From the NCBI GenBank assembly GCA_963696585.1, contig CAVOKW010000043.1, positions 62,001-126,000 on the forward strand: a DNA stretch of 64,000 nucleotides, written 5' to 3'. Under the pieces are notes generated by a model that ran no database searches, was not told the DNA's origin, and worked only from the letters and a program-made list of their open reading frames with translations. Every line of letters begins with the position of its first letter. The first letter of the stretch is position 1. Position numbers and translations under genes: made by a program. Shown here one piece after another: positions 55,725 through 64,000 of this stretch. The stretch comes from Parvibaculum sp963696585 (GTDB lineage: Bacteria > Pseudomonadota > Alphaproteobacteria > Parvibaculales > Parvibaculaceae).

Positions 55725-56144
55725 ATTATGCCCCCCGGCATGGCGTTCATTCTGGTGGCAGCGCCCAGCTCACCGTCCGTCACTTGCTCCATTGCGTCAC
55801 GAAATATTGTGTAACGCTCCGTGATTGAAACGATGCCTGCCGCAAGGGCCTGATGTCAATCAGCAAAGTACTGATTTGACGAAAGTTTCATGCTCCACGA
55901 CGCCCCATTCCAGGGCTTTCAGGCGACGACGCCTTTTCTGTCTGTGCCGAACTGAACCTATCGCGCCAAGAAACCGTTCATCGGCGGATATGGAGTGAGG
56001 CGCCTTGCAGGATGCGGGCCGGGGCAACCCATCATATGGGGCAGGGCCAAGTGCCTGATACCAGAATCAAATCACCCTTTCGCCTGCCGTTTGAGTCAAG
56101 GCGAAAACGGCTTAATTTTTTTATGAAAAAGTGGAAAAAGGCGT

Positions 56145-56173
56145 TTGACAGGCAGGGTGCACCCCCCTATAAA
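56145..56173 (+). promoter_or_regulatory. rRNA operon promoter
   Basis: TTGACA (56145-56150), 17-base spacer and TATAAA (56168-56173), near consensus for the housekeeping sigma factor. The transcript should start about 56180, giving a leader of roughly 430 bases. Confidence 0.75.
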
Positions 56174-56398
56174 CCGCCTCCACGAGATGCCAACGCCCAC
56201 CGCGACTTAGCGAACCGGACGAAGGCATCCGGCAGAAGACCGAATACTGTTGCTTAGTCTTGGTCTTTGTGGCCTAGTAGACGATCCAATGATGGATGAC
56301 AGCAGGCTTACTCTTCCCAGGAAGAGCAGGTGAAGCTGTCCTTCGGGTCGGTTACGACCCTGGCCTTTCGGTGCGCGAAAGCGTGTTGGAAGACAGGC

Positions 56399-56410
56399 GC
56401 TCTTTGACAT
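56399..56410 (+). promoter_or_regulatory. boxA-like antitermination element
   Basis: GCTCTTTGACAT resembles the boxA of rRNA leaders (TGCTCTTTAACA in E. coli). It would recruit NusB/NusE to protect rRNA transcription from termination. Confidence 0.6.
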
Positions 56411-56607
56411 TGTGGTAATGAGAAAGAGAAACGTGGACGGCGGTGTCCTTGCGAGACCAGGTCATAACTGGTCACACAAGATACTGACTGTCTGATGTTT
56501 CTACACATACCCCGTTGACCGGTCGCGAGATCGGGAAACGAGAATGAGTAGTAATATTGCGTCAGAGCCTCGCGGTTTTCCCCGCGAGGTAAGCAGTCGG
56601 ATCAACT

Positions 56608-58094
<1,487 letters not shown>

Positions 58095-58318
58095 AAGGAA
58101 GATCCTTCAAGAGCCCTCCTTTAATCGGGAGGGAGCTTATCGGATCCTCAATAGACAAGGTGCTTAAGATGAAGGTAAGTCAGCCTTCCTTGAAGCACCA
58201 AATAGACAGAGCGGGATGCCGCCGTCTTCGCTTCTCTTTCTCATGAGTTTGTTCGCTTCAGGCATATGGTCCGTGGCGTTCAGAACTCTTTTGGACGAGC
58301 GCATGCTTCCGTTACGTG

Positions 58319-58395
<77 letters not shown>

Positions 58396-58478
58396 TAACC
58401 TGGGTTCAGCCGACTGCCGTGCACACACCCCTTTCGTGCACAAGCCCCTGGCGTGCTCTTCGCTCGATGCCTTAATCG

Positions 58479-58554
58479 GGGGCCGTAGCTCAGTTGGGAG
58501 AGCGGTAGCTTTGCAAGCTTCAGGTCGTCGGTTCGATCCCGTCCGGCTCCACCA
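58479..58554 (+). tRNA. tRNA-Ala (TGC)
   Basis: 76-base cloverleaf: acceptor GGGGCCG/CGGCTCC, anticodon loop TTTGCAA with anticodon TGC, T-loop TTCGATC, CCA encoded. Second spacer tRNA of the operon. Confidence 0.97.
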
Positions 58555-58930
58555 AGGCTCTCGCGTTTGCGATTGAGCTTATGGCTGCGAAGAGCTGGTG
58601 GTCATGCGCATTCGTCCAGAAACTGATTGGTTCAGATCCTCGATCTGAATCCAGTTCATTTACATCGTGAAGAAGGGATTTGCCTGCTGCCGACGGTAGC
58701 CGGCCGGTCAGAAATTGTGGCTTTGGCTGCAAGGACGGATCGGTCTCGTCGGTTTGTGAGGATACCTCATGCACATGAGGTCTTACAGCGAACCCAACCT
58801 TGTCTTCGGACATGGTCGCATGCGGGCAAATCGAATGATTATAATGGTCTTTTCGTTATCTGAGATCATTGGCGCGACGTCAGGTCCTTGCGGATCGGGA
58901 TACGTGGCAATGAGCAGTGATAATGAGAGT
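58555..58930. other. Spacer between tRNA-Ala and 23S
   Basis: 376 bp of internal transcribed spacer without a gene. ORFs here are not supported. It probably carries processing stems for 23S. Confidence 0.6.
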
Positions 58931-61667
<2,737 letters not shown>

Positions 61668-61767
61668 CTCTCATTTATCTCTGCTCATTGAAGGCCTCTG
61701 GAAGGCACAATGAGATCCTGAACAAGACTGAATATAATCATTCGTGCCCTGATGAAATGTGTTTTGC

Positions 61768-61886
61768 CGGCCTGGTGGTTATTGCGAGGGGCCTGCACCC
61801 GATCCCATCCCGAACTCGGCCGTTAAATCCCTCAGCGCCAATGGTACTATGTCCTAAGGCATGGAAGAGTAGGTCGCTGCCAGGCC
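61768..61886 (+). rRNA. rrf: 5S ribosomal RNA
   Basis: About 119 bases with CCTGGTGGTTATTGCG, CCCGATCCCATCCCGAACTCGG (in short pieces), and the closing GTAGGTCGCTGCCAGG; both ends pair in the terminal helix. Ends are estimated to a few bases. Confidence 0.93.
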
Positions 61887-62020
61887 TGCAAAATACATTT
61901 CATCGGTCCCTTCTTCCGATTACGCCCTTGCGGGCCTTGCTCTCTCGTCACAACATCCTGACCTTCTTTGTCTCGATCGCTTGTGCGAAGCGGACAAGAC
62001 GCGTTCGGGTATTACAGGTT

Positions 62021-62043
62021 TTGACGCGGGGTGGAGCAGCCCG
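62021..62043 (+). repeat. Copy of the tRNA-fMet 5' end
   Basis: A 23-base direct copy (TTGACGCGGGGTGGAGCAGCCCG) of 62116-62138, which spans the first 19 bases of tRNA-fMet and 4 bases in front. After it the sequence is unrelated, so it is a truncated tRNA start. Two small hairpins (62055-62067, 62091-62105) lie between the copies. Confidence 0.85.
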
Positions 62044-62119
62044 CCCGCGCTGGGGAGGCGAAGCCTCGAAGCGCAAACGAACAGACGCTGCCGGGCATGG
62101 CCCGGTGATCAGAAATTGA

Positions 62120-62196
<77 letters not shown>

Positions 62197-62246
62197 CTTT
62201 TGTTATAACTCGATAGAGTGCGATATATAACAATGACTTACAAGAA

Positions 62247-62284
62247 AAAAAGCCCCGCACGGCGCGCCCGTGACGGGGCTTTTT
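62247..62284 (+). terminator. rRNA operon terminator
   Basis: Long stem: AAAAAGCCCCG (62247-62257) / CGGGGCTTTTT (62274-62284), continued inward by CACGG/CCGTG with one bulged base and a CGCGC loop. A strong intrinsic terminator. Confidence 0.9.
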
Positions 62285-62421
62285 CTATGAAAAGCCATCG
62301 AAAATGGGGGTGGGTGTGACCTGAGCGCGCGGTGTTGTGGAGGGATATTTGGGTATTCGACAGACATGCTATTCAAGGGCAAAAGGGGATAGGGGTGGGC
62401 CGCAGCCTGGACCGCGCAACC

Positions 62422-62601
62422 TCACCCATTGCGCCTTCGGAATGCTTCCGGGCTCATGCCGGTATGTCTTTTGAACGCCGTTGAAAAATTGCCGAAATTC
62501 CCGAAGCCGAGATCCAGCGCGATTTCGGTGATCGATTTCCGGGTGCCCAACACAAGTTCGACCGCGGCGCCCATCACCGTGTTGTGGGCATACCGGCAGG
62601 A
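62422..62601 (-). pseudogene. AraC-family regulator remnant
   Basis: In the reverse strand a frame encodes the second helix-turn-helix of an AraC regulator: SITEIALDLGFGNFGNFSTAF in part, then HTGMSPEAFRRRNG and a stop at 62422. Upstream of about 62601 homology ends; no N-terminal or first HTH is present in this frame. About 55 codons remain of a protein that is normally over 250. A longer frame over the same DNA is out of phase with this homology. It is a dead fragment in the scrambled tail of the window. Confidence 0.7.
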
Positions 62602-62786
62602 CGCTCATAATATGATAGGCAACCTGTCCTCCAGGATCGAAGTCTACTTGTGCAATCATGGCGCGAATACGGCCATTTTGAGGAAATATCTGATAACAAC
62701 TGTCTGATTTACTTAAAATTATTTGAATATTTCGTGGCGCAATTTCAAAAGCTGTAACCCTTTCGCAAAAGCGCCCCTGCTGTTTC

Positions 62787-62806
62787 CTATCGATGATTAT
62801 CGATAG
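62787..62806. promoter_or_regulatory. Dyad CTATCGAT-GATT-ATCGATAG
   Basis: Perfect 8-bp inverted repeat with a 4-base centre, 78 bp before the DUF6499-like start codon. Typical of an operator for a dimeric regulator. Confidence 0.5.
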
Positions 62807-62884
62807 AGCGGACGGAAACCACACCAGGGCCAACAAACATTCTTCCGTCTGCTGATGATAATCACGGCAAGGAGGCGTGCTGTC

Positions 62885-63274
62885 ATGTCTGAGGAAAAAC
62901 CCGAACCGGGCATAAGTAATTCTTTAAGTGGGTCGCGTTTTCTGGAGGGAAACGCTTCGGGCGCTGATTGGCGCGAACCCGCCCACTATAATCCGTTACT
63001 TAACGGCGACCGGCATTGCTGGGCGGGCGAGTGGCTGCGCCGGAACCCGGCGTTCCTCGCCGACCTGCGGGAAGCCCGATGCAGCCCGCCCGATGAATCC
63101 GGACACATCTTTTGCGATCAGGATTGTCGCCTTTCCCGATGGGGCGTGCGTTGTTGCCGGATCGATGGCGAGGCAGTGTTCTTCTGGCTACCGGAATGCA
63201 ATCCGCTGGTCTTGCAGGTAGAAGCCAAACCGCATATCCGTTCAGCATATTGGCCAGATCGCCCCGGCGCATAG
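62885..63274 (+). pseudogene. DUF6499-like regulator gene, 3' truncated by IS66 fragment
   Basis: 129-residue frame. The part up to about residue 113 has the pattern HYNPLLNGDRHCWAGEWLRRNPAFLADLREA and then WGVRCC.., VFFWLPECNPLVLQVEA, which recalls the transcriptional-regulator-like DUF6499/DUF2285 proteins of alphaproteobacterial plasmids and islands. From about 63224 the frame runs into the reverse complement of an IS66 transposase, so the last 15 or so residues are not native. The ATG at 62885 has AAGGAGG 9 bases before it. A dyad at 62787-62806 may be its operator. Confidence 0.6.
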
Positions 63275-64000
63275 GTGAAGGCAACACCGGGTGGGTCTTC
63301 ACCGCCCCAAGGCCGGTCATCACGCGCCAGGGCCCAGAAGTAACCTGTTTTGGTTTTTCTGCGCCCCGGGTCCAGCACAGGCGCCCGCGTCTCATCCATA
63401 AACAGCTTTGTCGATTGCTTCAGATGGGCAATCAGCGCCTCAAACACAGGCTTCAGTTCGTATGCCGCCTTGCCAACCCAATCGGCCAGCGTGGATCGGT
63501 CCAAATCAATGCCCTGGCGGCTGTATATCTGCGCCTGCCGGTACAAGGGGAGATGATCGGCATATTTGGAGACCAGCACATGCGCGATTGTTGCTTCGGT
63601 TGGAATCCCGCCCTCGATCAGATGAGCCGGTGCCGGGGCCTGCCTCACACCATCGCCGCAGGAACGGCAGGCATACTTCGGGCGGCGCGTGATGATGACG
63701 CGGAACCGAGCCGGGACCACGTCCAGCCTCTCCGATACATCCTCCCCGATGCAATGCAGGCATCCGCCACAGGTGCAGATCAGGCTTTCCGGCTCGATAA
63801 CTTCTTCGATACGAGGAAGATGGCCCGGAAGCGAACCACGATTGGTCGCGCGTGGTTTGGAGGCTCGTTTGCTCGGCGCAACATCGGCTCCTTCCTCGGC
63901 CCGGATGGTCGCAATGGCGGTTTCCAGGTCCTCCAGCGCCAGATCAAACTGATCAGGATCGGCCCTCTCGGATTTGCGCCCGAAGGCGGCCTGCCTGAAG
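63118..64000 (-). pseudogene. IS66 family transposase fragment (TnpC)
   Basis: Reverse-strand frame running in from the window edge. It carries the IS66 zinc-binding CTCGGCLHCIGEDVSERLDVVP (in part), the RPKYACRSC piece, SKYADHLPLYRQAQIYSRQG, then the first catalytic Asp in FMDETRAPVLDPGR and TYAPGRSGQYAERI. Homology stops at about 63227, where the frame continues for 36 codons into the DUF6499-like gene; the second Asp and Glu of the DDE triad and the C-terminus are missing. The N-terminus lies beyond 64000. Not functional as seen. Confidence 0.85.
63224..64000 (-). mobile_element. Partial IS66 element
   Basis: Extent of the recognisable IS66 DNA inside the window. Its left edge falls inside the transposase coding sequence, not at a terminal inverted repeat, so the junction arose by deletion or recombination rather than by simple insertion. 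Confidence 0.7.

Larger units (their letters stand above)
55725..56607. promoter_or_regulatory. Region between the M23 gene and the rRNA operon
   Basis: 883 bp holding the M23 promoter side, then the rRNA promoter (56145-56173), and the 16S leader. The leader has a boxA-like antitermination sequence GCTCTTTGACAT (56399-56410) and a hairpin CCTCGCGG/CCGCGAGG (56568-56589) just before 16S, likely a processing stem. No protein gene seen. Confidence 0.6.

Overview
The window is GC-rich chromosomal DNA from an alphaproteobacterium, most likely a member of or close to the Rhizobiales/Hyphomicrobiales. The support is gene order and gene content: aerobic cobaltochelatase genes cobS-cobT next to a DnaJ-domain protein and BolA; aroK-aroB followed by a CNNM/CorC-like protein; lysC-ptsP; ispG-prfA-prmC-DUF4167-clpB; and an rRNA operon ordered 16S-tRNA-Ile-tRNA-Ala-23S-5S-tRNA-fMet. 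I did not assign a genus.

Layout. 1-6.2 kb: the 5' part of a SUV3-like helicase gene, an acyl-CoA dehydrogenase, a membrane PAS/GAF histidine kinase and a Sel1-like lipoprotein. 6.5-11.4 kb: a propionyl/methylmalonyl-CoA module with scpA and its G-protein chaperone meaB, separated by a small ORF and a DUF3108 protein. 11.4-12.2 kb: a low-GC island of two genes, a small basic protein and a PARP-like protein, wedged between meaB and rpmB. 12.4-23.2 kb: rpmB, a membrane protein, a phytase-like esterase, an MFS protein, cobT, cobS, DnaJ-like, bolA, corC-like, aroB and aroK. 23.5-30.6 kb: a small membrane protein, a large secreted protein, xerD, accA, an epoxide hydrolase and an MFS protein. 30.6-40.6 kb: secA, a parvulin, argJ with a lysine-rich leader, mutT, an orphan Flp pilin, a BioC/NDUFAF5-like methyltransferase, comF, grxC, a nitrilase-family hydrolase and ubiG. 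40.9-55.7 kb: lysC, ptsP, a RodZ-like protein, ispG, prfA, prmC, DUF4167, a MOSC protein, clpB and an M23 peptidase.

55.7-62.3 kb holds the complete rRNA operon with a clear promoter, a long leader and a final terminator. 62.3-64 kb is a scrambled accessory tail: an AraC-family remnant, a truncated DUF6499-like regulator gene and an IS66 transposase fragment that runs off the window.

Most of the window is housekeeping: protein synthesis (L28, RF1, PrmC, rRNA/tRNA), folding and secretion (ClpB, SecA, DnaJ, parvulin), cell-wall remodelling, cobalamin synthesis feeding the B12-dependent mutase, fatty-acid and propionate metabolism, and aromatic, lysine and arginine biosynthesis. The parts most worth a second look are the low-GC PARP-like pair, the histone-H1-like leader on ArgJ, the duplicated 5' end of tRNA-fMet, and several dyad sites in front of scpA, clpB and the DUF6499-like gene.
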